Assembly: GCF_003851045.1 (NCBI RefSeq)
Contig: NZ_BFBX01000025.1
Coordinates: 1 to 40,970 of the forward strand
Direction of reading: 5' to 3'
Origin: Paenibacillus sp. 598K
GTDB taxonomy: Bacteria; Bacillota; Bacilli; Paenibacillales; Paenibacillaceae
DNA: 40,970 nucleotides
This document shows, piece by piece, positions 32,380 through 40,702 of this stretch. Within the stretch, counting starts at the first letter, position 1, and each line of letters begins with the position of its first letter. Both the position numbers and the translations under genes were made by a program. The notes under the pieces were generated by a model that searched no databases, had not been told where the DNA came from, and saw nothing but the letters and a program-made list of their open reading frames with translations.

Positions 32380-33093
32380 CTAGAAATGTCTCTCGATGGT
32401 GTAGCTGGGGTAATCGCCCCGGAACACCCCGAAGCTGTATTCGATCGGCGTCTGATCGGCGAGATACGTAATGGTCCGCACCTGCAGACAAGGCGCGCCC
32501 TCCTTGACGCCGAGCAGCTTGCGCTCCTGCTTGTCCGCAAGGATCGGCTTGAGCTGCTCGACGGAGCGATGGATCTTATGCCCGTACCGGCTCTCCAGGA
32601 AGGCGAAGAGCGAGCCTTCCTTGTAGTCGTTGACGAGGCCGGGCGCCAGGCTCCAGGGGATAAACGTGCGCTCGTACAGAAGCGGCTCGCCGTCGGCGAA
32701 GCGCAGACGCATGAGCTGGTTGACCGGAGCCTGCGGCGGGATGCCCAGATGCTCCTGCAGCGGGTACTCTGCGGGCACGACCTTCGCTTCGAGGATCTGG
32801 CTCGCAGGCTCCTGACCGTTCATCAGCACGTCCTCCGTGAAGCTGCGCGACTGGATGAGCTGCAGCTCCTTGCGCTTGACGAAGGTGCCTTTGCCTTGCA
32901 GCCGTTCCACGAGGCCCTGCACCTCCAGCTCGCTCAGCGCCATGCGGATCGTCGTCCGGCTGGCATTAAAGATTTTGCCGAGATCGGCTTCGGTCGGCAG
33001 CCGCTGCCCGACTTCATAGACGCCCGCTTGAATTTGCTTGAGCAATTGTTCTTTAATGGTGAAGTACAATGAATTATGGCTACGTTTTGTCAT
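32380..33093 (-). CDS. GntR/HutC-family transcriptional regulator
   Basis: This 237-residue regulator has the GntR winged helix at the N-terminus (LYFTIKEQLLKQIQAGVYEVGQRLPTEADLGKIFNASRTTIRMALSELEVQGLVERLQGKGTFV split over residues 9-71) followed by a UbiC/UTRA effector domain (SRSFTEDVLMNGQEP, RLRFADGEPLLYERTFIPW, LGVKEGAPCLQVRTITYLADQTPIEYS). UTRA regulators such as NagR or TreR sense phosphorylated sugars. AGGAG lies 9 nt before the ATG. It is divergent from the kinase/GH4 genes, whose phosphorylated sugar could be its effector. An imperfect palindrome over its -10 box shares half-sites with the 11-mers at 27850 and 28086, so it is the best candidate regulator of the whole second sugar locus. 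Confidence 0.88.
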   Translation of the reverse strand: MTKRSHNSLYFTIKEQLLKQIQAGVYEVGQRLPTEADLGKIFNASRTTIRMALSELEVQGLVERLQGKGTFVKRKELQLIQSRSFTEDVLMNGQEPASQILEAKVVPAEYPLQEHLGIPPQAPVNQLMRLRFADGEPLLYERTFIPWSLAPGLVNDYKEGSLFAFLESRYGHKIHRSVEQLKPILADKQERKLLGVKEGAPCLQVRTITYLADQTPIEYSFGVFRGDYPSYTIERHF

Positions 33094-33117
33094 GACAACA
33101 TGCTCCTAAATGTGAGT

Positions 33118-33139
33118 TTGTTGTATTATATTACGACAA
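33118..33139. promoter_or_regulatory. Candidate GntR operator over its own promoter
   Basis: TTGTTGTATTA and TATTACGACAA form a 22-bp imperfect palindrome (9 of 11 arm positions pair). It overlaps a TATAAT -10 box on the minus strand (33125-33130). The right arm agrees with TGTTACTACAA in 9 of 11 positions. The matching -35 box is unclear. Confidence 0.5.
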
Positions 33140-33246
33140 GTTTTGAAAATAAACAACCAACGATACAAATTGTTAACGTGTGTGTTCAAAAAGATCGGTT
33201 TTCAGCACCGAGAAGATTGGAACAACCTCTTAAAGGAGATGAGCAT

Positions 33247-34233
33247 GTGTTCGTAGCAGGAGTTGACGGTGGAGGCAGCAAGACAATCGCAGTCGTGGCG
33301 GATGCGCAGGGGCAGGTGCTCGGCAGCGGCCATGCCGGCTGCGGCAACTATCAGATCAACGGCATCGAGGAGGCATCGGCCCATATCCGGCAAGCGTTGC
33401 AGTCCGCGCTGGAGCAGGCCGGTCTGGAGGCAAGTCATCTGGCCTTCGTTCAGTACGGGCTGGCTGGTGCGGATCGCCCCCATGACTTCGCTGTGCTGGA
33501 GCCGGCGCTCGCCGCACAGCTGCCCCATGTCGCCCATGCGATCACTGGCGACGTCTTCGAGGGCTTGCGGATCGCGACGCCGGACAATACCGGCGTCGTG
33601 CTCGTCTGCGGCAGCAATACCAATGCGGCGGGCCGGCGCAAGGATGGCAGGATCGCCGTCGTCGGCGGCGCGGGCACCCTGTTCGGCGACCGGGCCGGCG
33701 GCTCTTACCTGGCCGATCAGGCCTTCGGCCGGGCGATCCGGGCCTGGGAGGGTCGAGAGCCGCATACGCAGCTCATCGATCGTATCCCGGCTGCGCTGGG
33801 CTTCCCCGGCATGGTCGAGATGCTCGACCGCTATCTCGAGCTCGACCCGCCCACCGCGCCGCTGGAGCTCGCACGCACCGTCCACGCAGCCGCCAGCGAC
33901 GGCGACGCGCTGGCCGTAGAACTGCTCTTGGACATGGGGCGCGAGCTCGGTCTCGCTGCGACAGCGGTGCTGCGTCGGCTAGGAGAGATGGACGGGCAGC
34001 GGGTCCCGGTCGTCCTGACGGGCAGCATCCTGCAACAAGGTCGGCATCCGCTGCTGCTCGGGGCGCTGGAGCGCCAGCTGCACGCCGCATATCCCGAAGC
34101 CTATACGGTGATCCCCGCACTGCCGCCGGTATTCGGCGCATTGCTCATGGCGATGGACGAGGCGGGCATTGAGACATCTGAGGCTATGTTAGTACAATTT
34201 GAATCCTACCTGGAGGCCATAAGCCATGACTAA
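33247..34233 (+). CDS. BadF/BadG-family sugar kinase (N-acetylglucosamine-kinase-like)
   Basis: This 328-residue ASKHA-fold kinase begins FVAGVDGGGSKTIAVVADAQG (phosphate-1 loop, residues 5-11), has a second loop NTGVVLVCGSNTNAAGR and a third-domain pattern GGAGTLFGDRAGGSYLADQAFGRAIRAWEG, as in N-acetylglucosamine and related kinases of the BadF/BadG/BcrA/BcrD family. The start is GTG at 33247-33249, 8 nt after AAGGAG; the frame continues upstream to 33076 but without a ribosome-binding site and across the promoter region. It overlaps the GH4 gene by 8 nt. The enzyme would phosphorylate an imported sugar or disaccharide at C6 with ATP, providing the phosphorylated substrate that GH4 enzymes often need. 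The exact substrate is inferred. Confidence 0.85.
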   Translation: MFVAGVDGGGSKTIAVVADAQGQVLGSGHAGCGNYQINGIEEASAHIRQALQSALEQAGLEASHLAFVQYGLAGADRPHDFAVLEPALAAQLPHVAHAITGDVFEGLRIATPDNTGVVLVCGSNTNAAGRRKDGRIAVVGGAGTLFGDRAGGSYLADQAFGRAIRAWEGREPHTQLIDRIPAALGFPGMVEMLDRYLELDPPTAPLELARTVHAAASDGDALAVELLLDMGRELGLAATAVLRRLGEMDGQRVPVVLTGSILQQGRHPLLLGALERQLHAAYPEAYTVIPALPPVFGALLMAMDEAGIETSEAMLVQFESYLEAISHD

Positions 34234-35560
34234 GACAAGCTTGAAAATTGCAGTAATCGGCGGCGGTTCCTCCTATACGCCCGAATTGATCGACGGACTG
34301 ATCCGTTATTATGACGTATTCCCGGTCAGCGAGCTGTACCTCGTCGACATCCCGGAGGGCGCAGAGAAGCTCGGCATCATCGGCGCGCTGGCGCAGCGGA
34401 TGGTCGAGGCGAGCGGCGTGCCGATGCGCGTCGTCACCACCTTCGACCGGCGCGAGGCGATCGCTGGCGCGGACTTCGTGACCACCCAGATCCGTGTCGG
34501 CATGCTCGACGCCCGCTCGCGCGATGAGCGGATCCCGCTGGCCCATCATCTGATCGGCCAGGAGACGACCGGCGCGGGCGGCTTCGCCAAGGCGCTCCGG
34601 ACGATCCCGGTCATCCTCGACATCTGCCGGGAGATGGAGGAGTTGGCGCCCCAAGCCTTCCTGATCAACTTTACCAATCCGGCGGGCCTGGTCACCGAGG
34701 CGGTGCTGAAGTACTCCTCGATCCGCACCGTCGGCCTCTGCAACCTGCCGATCGACACCAAGATGCAGATCGCCGAGCTGTACGAGCGCAAGCCCGAGGA
34801 GCTGTTCATCGAGATGGCCGGCATCAACCATCTGAACTGGACGACGCGCGTCGTCATCGACGGCATCGACATGACGGACGACTTCCTGGGGCGGCTCTCG
34901 GATAGCAAAGGCTTCTCGATGACGAACATCCCCGATCTCGCCTGGGATCAGGACTTCATCCGCTCTCTCGGAGCGCTGCCATGCGCTTACCATCGCTACT
35001 ATTATATGAAGCAGGAGATGCTAGGTGAGCTGGAGCGCAAGCTGGCGGATAAGGGGACGACGCGGGCCGACGATGTGAAGGCGGTCGAGGCGGAGCTGTT
35101 CGAGCTGTATAAGCAGCCGGAGCTGAAGCATAAGCCTAAGCAGCTCGAGCAGCGCGGCGGCGCTTATTACTCCGAGGCGGCCGTGCGCCTCATGCGGTCG
35201 ATCTACAACGACACCGGCGATGTGCAGACGGTTAATGTGCGCAACAACGGCATCCTCTCCTGCCTGCCGGACGATGCGTCGATCGAGGTCAACTGCGTCA
35301 TCAAGTCCGACGGCCCTCATCCGCTCGCCCTCAGTCGACCGCTGCCATCGCAAATACGGGGACTGCTGCAGGTCGTCAAGGCGTACGAGGAGCTGACCGT
35401 CGAGGCCGCCGTCCATGGCGACTACGGCAAGGCGCTGCAGGCGCTGACGATCCACCCGCTCGTCGGCGACGAGCAAGCGGCGCGCGCCGTGCTGGACGAT
35501 CTGCTCCATGCCAACGCAGCCTACCTGCCGCAGTTCCAGCAGAGCTTGCCGACGGCGTGA
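34226..35560 (+). CDS. GH4-family 6-phospho-beta-glucosidase-like enzyme
   Basis: This 444-residue glycoside hydrolase family 4 enzyme has an NAD-binding N-terminus (IAVIGGGSSYTPELIDGLI, residues 8-26), FLINFTNPAGLVTEAV (145-160), the metal ligands Cys172 (GLCNLPID) and His202 (AGINHLNW), and GGAYYSEAAVRLMRSI. Members oxidise C3 with bound NAD, eliminate the aglycone and reduce back, using Mn; most act on 6-phosphoglycosides. The Cys/Asn-Leu-Pro-Ile-Asp pattern is that of the 6-phospho-beta-glucosidase branch rather than alpha-galactosidases. GGAGG lies 9 nt before the ATG, which overlaps the kinase gene, so both are made together. Since no PTS genes are present, the kinase upstream probably supplies the 6-phosphate. 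Confidence 0.9.
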   Translation: MTKTSLKIAVIGGGSSYTPELIDGLIRYYDVFPVSELYLVDIPEGAEKLGIIGALAQRMVEASGVPMRVVTTFDRREAIAGADFVTTQIRVGMLDARSRDERIPLAHHLIGQETTGAGGFAKALRTIPVILDICREMEELAPQAFLINFTNPAGLVTEAVLKYSSIRTVGLCNLPIDTKMQIAELYERKPEELFIEMAGINHLNWTTRVVIDGIDMTDDFLGRLSDSKGFSMTNIPDLAWDQDFIRSLGALPCAYHRYYYMKQEMLGELERKLADKGTTRADDVKAVEAELFELYKQPELKHKPKQLEQRGGAYYSEAAVRLMRSIYNDTGDVQTVNVRNNGILSCLPDDASIEVNCVIKSDGPHPLALSRPLPSQIRGLLQVVKAYEELTVEAAVHGDYGKALQALTIHPLVGDEQAARAVLDDLLHANAAYLPQFQQSLPTA

Positions 35561-35584
35561 TTACCCATCATAGTGTGATGAACG

Positions 35585-35630
35585 ACAACAACAACGGCTG
35601 CCCTCGCCACGGGGCAGCCGTTGTTGTTGT
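35585..35630. terminator. Strong bidirectional terminator after the GH4 gene
   Basis: ACAACAACAACGGCTGCCC (35585-35603) pairs over 19 perfect bp with GGGCAGCCGTTGTTGTTGT (35612-35630), with an 8-nt loop. The T-rich end of the stem serves as the U-tract. It closes the kinase/GH4 operon. From here to 35966 I find only the repeats at 35746-35891 and no gene. Confidence 0.85.
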
Positions 35631-35745
35631 GATGTACGCAGTCTCAGCCCGCCCCACGCATCGGCGGTGTTGGCGGTGTTGCATAGCACGATCGCTAGAT
35701 GGCGAACCACATCACCAAGCTTCCTTTCATTTGGACCTGGCAAAG

Positions 35746-35891
35746 GAACATTCATAACGTTATTTCGCTCAAATCGACGATTTTAGCGGGGTATACGAAC
35801 ATGGGTAACGCTATTCGTGATCCAATCGTCAAATTTGGGGGCCCACGGACAAAATAAGAACACTCATGTTCCTATCACCACTCCAATCGCC
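35746..35891. repeat. Three degenerate ~33-bp intergenic repeats
   Basis: Units beginning GAACAT/GAACAC and ending AATCG(A/T/C)C lie at 35746-35778, 35797-35830 and 35858-35891. Between them are related T/G-rich spacers. They are imperfect but alignable, with TAACG-TATT in the first two and TCAT in the first and third. They look like decayed copies of a dispersed intergenic repeat of this lineage rather than a CRISPR, since units and spacers are too irregular. Confidence 0.5.
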
Positions 35892-35966
35892 TGTTTTTCG
35901 CCAAATAACGATACAGAAGTTCCTTTCCTATTAAGCAGCGAGAAAGGCTGTTGTGCGATAGCCCAT

Positions 35967-37124
35967 TCACTGGATGAACTCATGGTGATGACCGGTCAGC
36001 TCGATTTGGTACTGTCCTAACGTCTTCAATCGCTCCTCCTTGGTCAGATCGCCATAGCGGTACCACCCGAGCGTCGTGATGCCGTTCGCCCCGATGGACC
36101 AATCAAACGCCTTGCCCATGATGTCATAGCCGTAATAGTAGCCGGGCTCGCCCAAATACGTAACCGACCATTTTCCCTCGATGAGCGCTGCCTTTTTGAG
36201 ATTGCTTGTTTGATCGGGATCAGCGATGCCGTACATATATTGCGTCAAGTAAAAGACCTCGTCTTGGTACGTTTTTACCGACTTAATTGGTGCCTTTTCA
36301 ATGCCTATCCTTGAGATCGCATCGCCATCCACACGATATAACATAAAGTCCTTCGTAGTATCCCATGCGTGATCGAGATAAAACTGGCTCGTCTCCGTTT
36401 TAAACCACAAGTCTCCGATCTTGCTTTCATATTGCGTTGGAATATATTCTTCGTATGCAAAAGGGCGGAAAGAAATATCAAAGCTAGGAGAGAGATGGGT
36501 GACAAGCAACTTGCTATTCTCTTTAATGACAGCAAGATAACGGTCGCTATAGACGACGGCTTTTCCTTGGTATAACAGATCCAGCACACGAATGAGATTA
36601 AGATTTTCAATTGCTGTGGCGTCACCACCCCGAAGGATAATGAAGCTATTGGCTTGAGAATCTTCCTTTTGTAGATAGATTGCCTTTTTATTTAAAGCCT
36701 CGCCAATGTCCCTCAGAGGAATGTACGTGACATGGTTTTGAATCCTTGGCACCACGTCCATATTCTTGGATTGACCGTCGATGGAGATGCTTTTACTCCC
36801 CAGCTTCAAGGAAACGGTTTTGCCGTTATATGCAATGTTGATGGATTGATTGCTCGAATTGAAATCGACCTTCGCGCCCAATCCCTCCGATACAAAACGA
36901 AGAGGCACGAATGTTCTACCGTCTTGCACAATCGGTTGCACAGCTGACACCTGTTGTCCGTCCACAAATCCAATCGAGCTTTCTGGCGAGAGAATGATGC
37001 TGTTCTTCAAATCGGCTGCCGTTACATCCTCATAAAGGTGGGGCAGGCTGTCGGCATGAACGGTATAACCAAAAGCCAAGCAGCATACAACTGCGAATAA
37101 CACGGATATTCGTCTAGCTTTCAT
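35967..37124 (-). CDS. Secreted protein with copper-amine-oxidase-N (stalk) domain
   Basis: This 385-residue protein has a signal peptide (RRISVLFAVVCCLAFGYTVHA, cut near 24). Residues ~47-150 form a copper-amine-oxidase N-terminal-like stalk domain: FVDGQQVSAVQPIVQDGRTFVPLRFVSEGLGAKVDFN with a second YIPLRDIGEALNKK unit, common in Paenibacillus surface proteins. The rest (about 160-385) is strand-rich and resembles a WG/propeller-like sequence without a clear motif. The ATG at 37122-37124 has GAGG 8 nt upstream and is preferred over GTG 37133. Codon use is visibly more A/T-rich than in its neighbours (many AAA, TTT, ATT codons), suggesting later acquisition. No enzyme function can be assigned. 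Confidence 0.75.
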   Translation of the reverse strand: MKARRISVLFAVVCCLAFGYTVHADSLPHLYEDVTAADLKNSIILSPESSIGFVDGQQVSAVQPIVQDGRTFVPLRFVSEGLGAKVDFNSSNQSINIAYNGKTVSLKLGSKSISIDGQSKNMDVVPRIQNHVTYIPLRDIGEALNKKAIYLQKEDSQANSFIILRGGDATAIENLNLIRVLDLLYQGKAVVYSDRYLAVIKENSKLLVTHLSPSFDISFRPFAYEEYIPTQYESKIGDLWFKTETSQFYLDHAWDTTKDFMLYRVDGDAISRIGIEKAPIKSVKTYQDEVFYLTQYMYGIADPDQTSNLKKAALIEGKWSVTYLGEPGYYYGYDIMGKAFDWSIGANGITTLGWYRYGDLTKEERLKTLGQYQIELTGHHHEFIQ

Positions 37125-37309
37125 GAGATCCACCTCTCAACAGATTAGAATGCCATATCATCGGGCAGTTGGCGGAAGCTAGAGTATCGACAACGGGCAG
37201 CATGCCGCTACTCGAGCAGTTGGCGATGCTGCAGACGGAACGCCCCGCGCAAGGCTATCCGAAAGACGGAATGTCTGCACATCGACATCCGCGAGGCTGA
37301 ACCCGCAAG

Positions 37310-38206
37310 CTACACCTTCCGAACCGCAAACCATAGCTCTACGTAGTTCAAGCCGTCCTTGGCGCCGTATACCTCCAGCTCGACGCCGTCCGCCTGCTCA
37401 TAGCCGGCTGTCGGCAGCCACTCGGTGTAGAAGCGCTTGTACAGCGACTCGATCGTCTCGTCGAACTGCTCCCACGGATGCGGCTCCGACGGGAAGATCG
37501 CCCACTGATGCGCAGGGATCGTAGCCCGCGTGTAGCCCTCTGTCTCGCTATCCTCGCTCTCGAAGGCGCACACCATATACGGGAAAGTATCCGGACCGGT
37601 CTGCCGGTAGCTGCACACCGCATGCACGGCATGCAGATGCGCCCCGATGCTTGCGGACGCGCTGCCCGCGCGATCCGCCAGCTGCTTCACCTCACCGCTC
37701 GCATGACTCTGTGCCCAGAGCTGAGCCGGTGTCTGCGGTGCTTCGCCGCCTCCGTCGACGCGGAATACCCCCTCGATGCCGAATACGTCAAAGCTCATCT
37801 TCGATTCCAGTCGATAATTCATTGCCTCTGCCCCTTTGATCGTGATGAGGAAGGACAGGCGGGGATAGGCCTTGAGCGCCGCCCCCGGCTGGCGAGCCAT
37901 CGCTGGCGCGATCCCGTGCAGGGCGTGGAACGCCCGCGCAAACGAAACCGGCGATTCGTAGCCGTATTTCAACGCGACATCAAGCACGCGAGCCGTGCCG
38001 CCCTCCTGCAGCTCCAGCGCCGCGAGCGTCAGCCGCCGCCGCCGGATGTACTCGGCCAGCGTCACGTCGGTGATGAACGGGAACATCCGCTGGAACTGGT
38101 ACGACGAGCAGCAGGCCCGGCGGGCCGCCTCAGCCAGCTCGATCTGTCCGGTCAGATTCGCCTCGATATAGTCGATCGCCCGGTTCATCCGCTCCAGCCA
38201 TTCCAT
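37310..38206 (-). CDS. AraC-family regulator with GyrI-like effector domain
   Basis: Residues 1-105 of this 298-residue protein are the AraC double helix-turn-helix: MNRAIDYIEANLTGQIELAEAARRACCSSYQFQRMF, then LAEYIRRRRLTLAALEL and VLDVALKYGYESPVSFARAFHALHG. Residues ~120-298 match the GyrI/Rob/BmrR-type small-molecule-binding domain (YPYMVCAFES-like FPYMVCAFE, TIPAHQWAIFPSEPHPWEQFDETIESLYKRFYTEWLPTAGY, LEVYGAKDG). AGGAGG lies 7 nt before the ATG at 38204-38206. A longer frame to 38488 has no family match. It probably senses a hydrophobic or cationic compound; the target genes are not evident from neighbours. Confidence 0.9.
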   Translation of the reverse strand: MEWLERMNRAIDYIEANLTGQIELAEAARRACCSSYQFQRMFPFITDVTLAEYIRRRRLTLAALELQEGGTARVLDVALKYGYESPVSFARAFHALHGIAPAMARQPGAALKAYPRLSFLITIKGAEAMNYRLESKMSFDVFGIEGVFRVDGGGEAPQTPAQLWAQSHASGEVKQLADRAGSASASIGAHLHAVHAVCSYRQTGPDTFPYMVCAFESEDSETEGYTRATIPAHQWAIFPSEPHPWEQFDETIESLYKRFYTEWLPTAGYEQADGVELEVYGAKDGLNYVELWFAVRKV

Positions 38207-38309
38207 GGCCTTCCCTCCTCTCACGTTCCAGTATAGGTGCGGCTGTCTTACGCGAGCGCAACGTTTTGTGCCCGAGAAAGTTGCTAAGAGGCCGCTGGAC
38301 TTAGACGCC

Positions 38310-38753
38310 TCACCACGCCATGAAGTTGTCTTCGATGAGCTGCTCGAAGGACTCGGCCAGCTGCCTGTATTCGCCTGTGTCGTGATACAGGATGTGCACA
38401 TGCCCGTCTGCATCGATGAAGATCGGGTCGCCGGACCCGTCGAGCGAGATGACGTAGCCGCGCTGCAGCGCCTCGGCGAAGGGCACATCCCGGTATTGCT
38501 CGCGGAACGACTGTGTAAGTTCGACTACCGTCTCGCGGCCGATACTCGAGCCATTGACGAAGGCATGGACGGCTAGCCCCGCATAGGCTCCTCCGAACAT
38601 CGCGATAAACTGTACATAATCCGGGTGAAAGGCGACCTGGAGCTCCCGCTCCGCTGCCGCAATCTCCTCTTGGCTCGCAGGCGAGCCCACCAGACTCTGG
38701 TTGTCCTCTCGCCACAGGAATTGCTTCAGCTCGTCCATTAAGGCTGCATTCAT
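38310..38753 (-). CDS. SMI1/KNR4 (SUKH)-family protein
   Basis: This 147-residue protein shows the SUKH pattern: GSPASQEEIAAAERELQVAFHPDYVQFIAMFGGAYAG near the N-terminus, then a middle strand YVISLDGSGDPIFIDADGHVHIL and an ending W. SUKH proteins are often immunity proteins against toxins, but many are unlinked to any toxin. GAGGAG lies 8 nt before the ATG. It is 40 nt downstream of the zinc-ribbon gene and likely the third gene of that operon. No toxin gene is visible nearby. Confidence 0.8.
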   Translation of the reverse strand: MNAALMDELKQFLWREDNQSLVGSPASQEEIAAAERELQVAFHPDYVQFIAMFGGAYAGLAVHAFVNGSSIGRETVVELTQSFREQYRDVPFAEALQRGYVISLDGSGDPIFIDADGHVHILYHDTGEYRQLAESFEQLIEDNFMAW

Positions 38754-38793
38754 GCGCTCATCTCCTCTGCTTGTTGTAGTCTATCGCGCTCAC

Positions 38794-40095
38794 TCAGGAC
38801 TGTTGATACTGAACCGCTGCATGCTGGCAGGGCGAGCAGACAAAAGCATAGTAGATCCCCTCGCTGTCGTCCGCTTGCTCCAGATCGACTTGACCGATAA
38901 AGCGCATCGTCTCTGAGCAGCAGGGACAGGCGGGATAATCCGCGTCCTGAACCCAGGTTGGGTGACCGCCGATTTTGGAGGTCGGGGCTTCCAGTAGCCA
39001 CCATGCCCCGTCATAAGCATCGCGCGGCTGCTCAGATAAGCGCAGCGCATGCCTCGGTATCGCTTCATCCGGCATCGCTGTCGGCAGAGGGTCTGGCGCT
39101 ATATTGAATTCGCTCCACGCATAACCGCCTGCCCAGTCGAAGCGTGTATACACCGGCGTATAAGCAGCGCAATGCAAGCAAGCTGCGATCCGCAGCCGCT
39201 GCCCGGGGAGATCCAGGGGCCGCAGCAACGGTGCTTGCAGCCAATAGTCCAGCAGGACAGATAGCTGACTGCCGCACCATGGGCAGTGATGCTCCCCGGC
39301 CTGCAGAGCAGTCGCCGGTGGGGATACCTTATCCGCCTCCTCCAGCTCCGAGCCTGCGATGCGCTCGCTCGGGTCGACCTCGAAGTGATAGCTCTCCGGG
39401 TAGAACAGCAGCCGCTTCTGACCGTCTGCGTCCAGCTCCCACCCCGCTTCGCGGGCATACGACTCTGGCGGCACATGGAGCTGGCCGGCCCATGACGGCG
39501 GGTGCTGCCGCCACCCGGCGAACAGCCGTACGATCTCCTCGTCGCCGATCCATGCAAGGGCGAGCAGCAGCAGATTGCGACTCGCTGTATCCTCCTCGAC
39601 TCGGGAGATCAGTGCGTCGCGAATCGCCGGGCTTACTTGCTTGTAGAGCATGCCGGGGTCATATCTCTCCTCCCGATACATCGCCTCCAGCCCCCGCTCG
39701 ATGCGGGCGCCCGCGAAGCTCACAAGCGACAGTAGGATCAGCTCGGCCTGATCCTCATCCCCTTGCTCCAACTGCTCGATGGCGTAGCTCTCCATCCGTT
39801 CTTGCTCCGCTACCGTCAGTTGACGGTAGAGCTGACGCGCGCTCTTCGGGTACGGCACCTCCTGCACCAGAGGATCATAGACGCGCGGCGCATGCATCAG
39901 CTTCAAGATCTCAACAGGGTCGCTCACCCCTGCGTAACGGTCGACATCGCGGCGATGCTGCGCAATATAAGCCTTATGCTCCTCGGCCAGCTTCTGCTGA
40001 TGGCACGGCATACAGACGCCGCCCGTCTTCGCCGCCGTAGCCGGTAGGATCGTAGCCGTGCAATCTGGCGTTTGACAGGGCACACGCTCGCTCAT
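38794..40095 (-). CDS. Multi-zinc-ribbon protein with DUF1963-like C-terminus, unknown function
   Basis: In this 433-residue protein the N-terminus has a four-cysteine finger (Cys7, Cys12, Cys28, Cys31: VPCQTPDC ... GVCMPCHQQ). Residues ~90-200 are helical and hydrophobic, HEAT-like (AELILLSLVSFAGARIERGLEAMY, RNLLLLALAWIGDEEIVRLF). Two more zinc-knuckle pairs follow: HHCPWCG (271/274) with ACLHCAA (306/309), and YPACPCCSETM (390/393) with FVCSPCQ (420/423). The C-terminal SKIGGHPTWVQDADYP recalls the DUF1963/YwqG family, where KIGG.P.W is conserved. The ATG overlaps the stop of the XRE gene (ATGA) and AAGGAG lies 8 nt upstream. I do not recognise a function; HEAT-like plus zinc ribbons suggest a scaffold or nucleic-acid/protein-binding role. 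Confidence 0.72.
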   Translation of the reverse strand: MSERVPCQTPDCTATILPATAAKTGGVCMPCHQQKLAEEHKAYIAQHRRDVDRYAGVSDPVEILKLMHAPRVYDPLVQEVPYPKSARQLYRQLTVAEQERMESYAIEQLEQGDEDQAELILLSLVSFAGARIERGLEAMYREERYDPGMLYKQVSPAIRDALISRVEEDTASRNLLLLALAWIGDEEIVRLFAGWRQHPPSWAGQLHVPPESYAREAGWELDADGQKRLLFYPESYHFEVDPSERIAGSELEEADKVSPPATALQAGEHHCPWCGSQLSVLLDYWLQAPLLRPLDLPGQRLRIAACLHCAAYTPVYTRFDWAGGYAWSEFNIAPDPLPTAMPDEAIPRHALRLSEQPRDAYDGAWWLLEAPTSKIGGHPTWVQDADYPACPCCSETMRFIGQVDLEQADDSEGIYYAFVCSPCQHAAVQYQQS

Positions 40096-40637
40096 ACGAT
40101 CCTCTCCTTCGGGGGAGGACCGACGAGACATCGAACCTCGATGCCGCGCTCCCCTGTCAACGCTTCCAGCACCTCAATGATGAGGGGCGTATATCGATGA
40201 CGCAGCCACTCCGCCGAAAAGGCGTTCGGACTGTAGACGAGACAGACGCCATCGTCATAAGTGGCGCTCGTGCCCTTAAGCCAGGTGTCGAAGCTGAGCC
40301 CGGACACTCTTCGGCGCAGCGCTTCCAGCGCCTGCGCCCAGAGCGAGGACGACTGCTCAGCGCGCTGATCTGCTGGCCTCGAAGGTGCGGGAGCTGCGAG
40401 AGGAGCTGCGACGGGAATCGCGGCAGCCTCTTCATCCAACAGGATCGACTCCATCGATGTATCGAACATCCGACTAAGCTGCAGCAGCACGTCGAGATCC
40501 GGCAAGCATTCGCCTTGCTCCCACTTGGAGACGGCTTGGTGGCTGACGCCTACCCGGCCAGCCAGCTCTACCTGTGTCCAGGCTCGTCCTCTGCGCAGGG
40601 ATAATATGTTACGGCCTACCCGCTGGTTATCCAGCAT
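40092..40637 (-). CDS. XRE regulator fused to a DnaA domain-I-like module
   Basis: Residues 9-65 of this 181-residue protein are an XRE-type helix-turn-helix (NILSLRRGRAWTQVELAGRVGVSHQAVSKWEQGECLPDLDVLLQLSRMF). After a Pro/Ala linker (70-95), residues 99-172 match the N-terminal domain of DnaA: LWAQALEALRRRVSGLSFDTWLKGT, then SPNAFSAEWLRHRYTPLIIEVLEALTGERGIEVRCLV. In DnaA this domain self-associates and binds DnaB, DiaA or SirA. AGGAGG lies about 10 nt before the ATG. It is first in an operon with the zinc-ribbon and SUKH genes. It could bind DNA and recruit or titrate DnaA partners; that is inference from the domain. Confidence 0.82.
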   Translation of the reverse strand: MLDNQRVGRNILSLRRGRAWTQVELAGRVGVSHQAVSKWEQGECLPDLDVLLQLSRMFDTSMESILLDEEAAAIPVAAPLAAPAPSRPADQRAEQSSSLWAQALEALRRRVSGLSFDTWLKGTSATYDDGVCLVYSPNAFSAEWLRHRYTPLIIEVLEALTGERGIEVRCLVGPPPKERIV

Positions 40638-40702
40638 GAAGAGCGCACCTCCTGTCTATGTTGCTTTGCTCTCCTCATCGTATCACGAAGCGCTGCCAAG
40701 CG

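Noticed and set aside
35746..35891. Possible CRISPR array
   Set aside because: Only three units, with poor identity and unequal spacers; no cas genes in the window.
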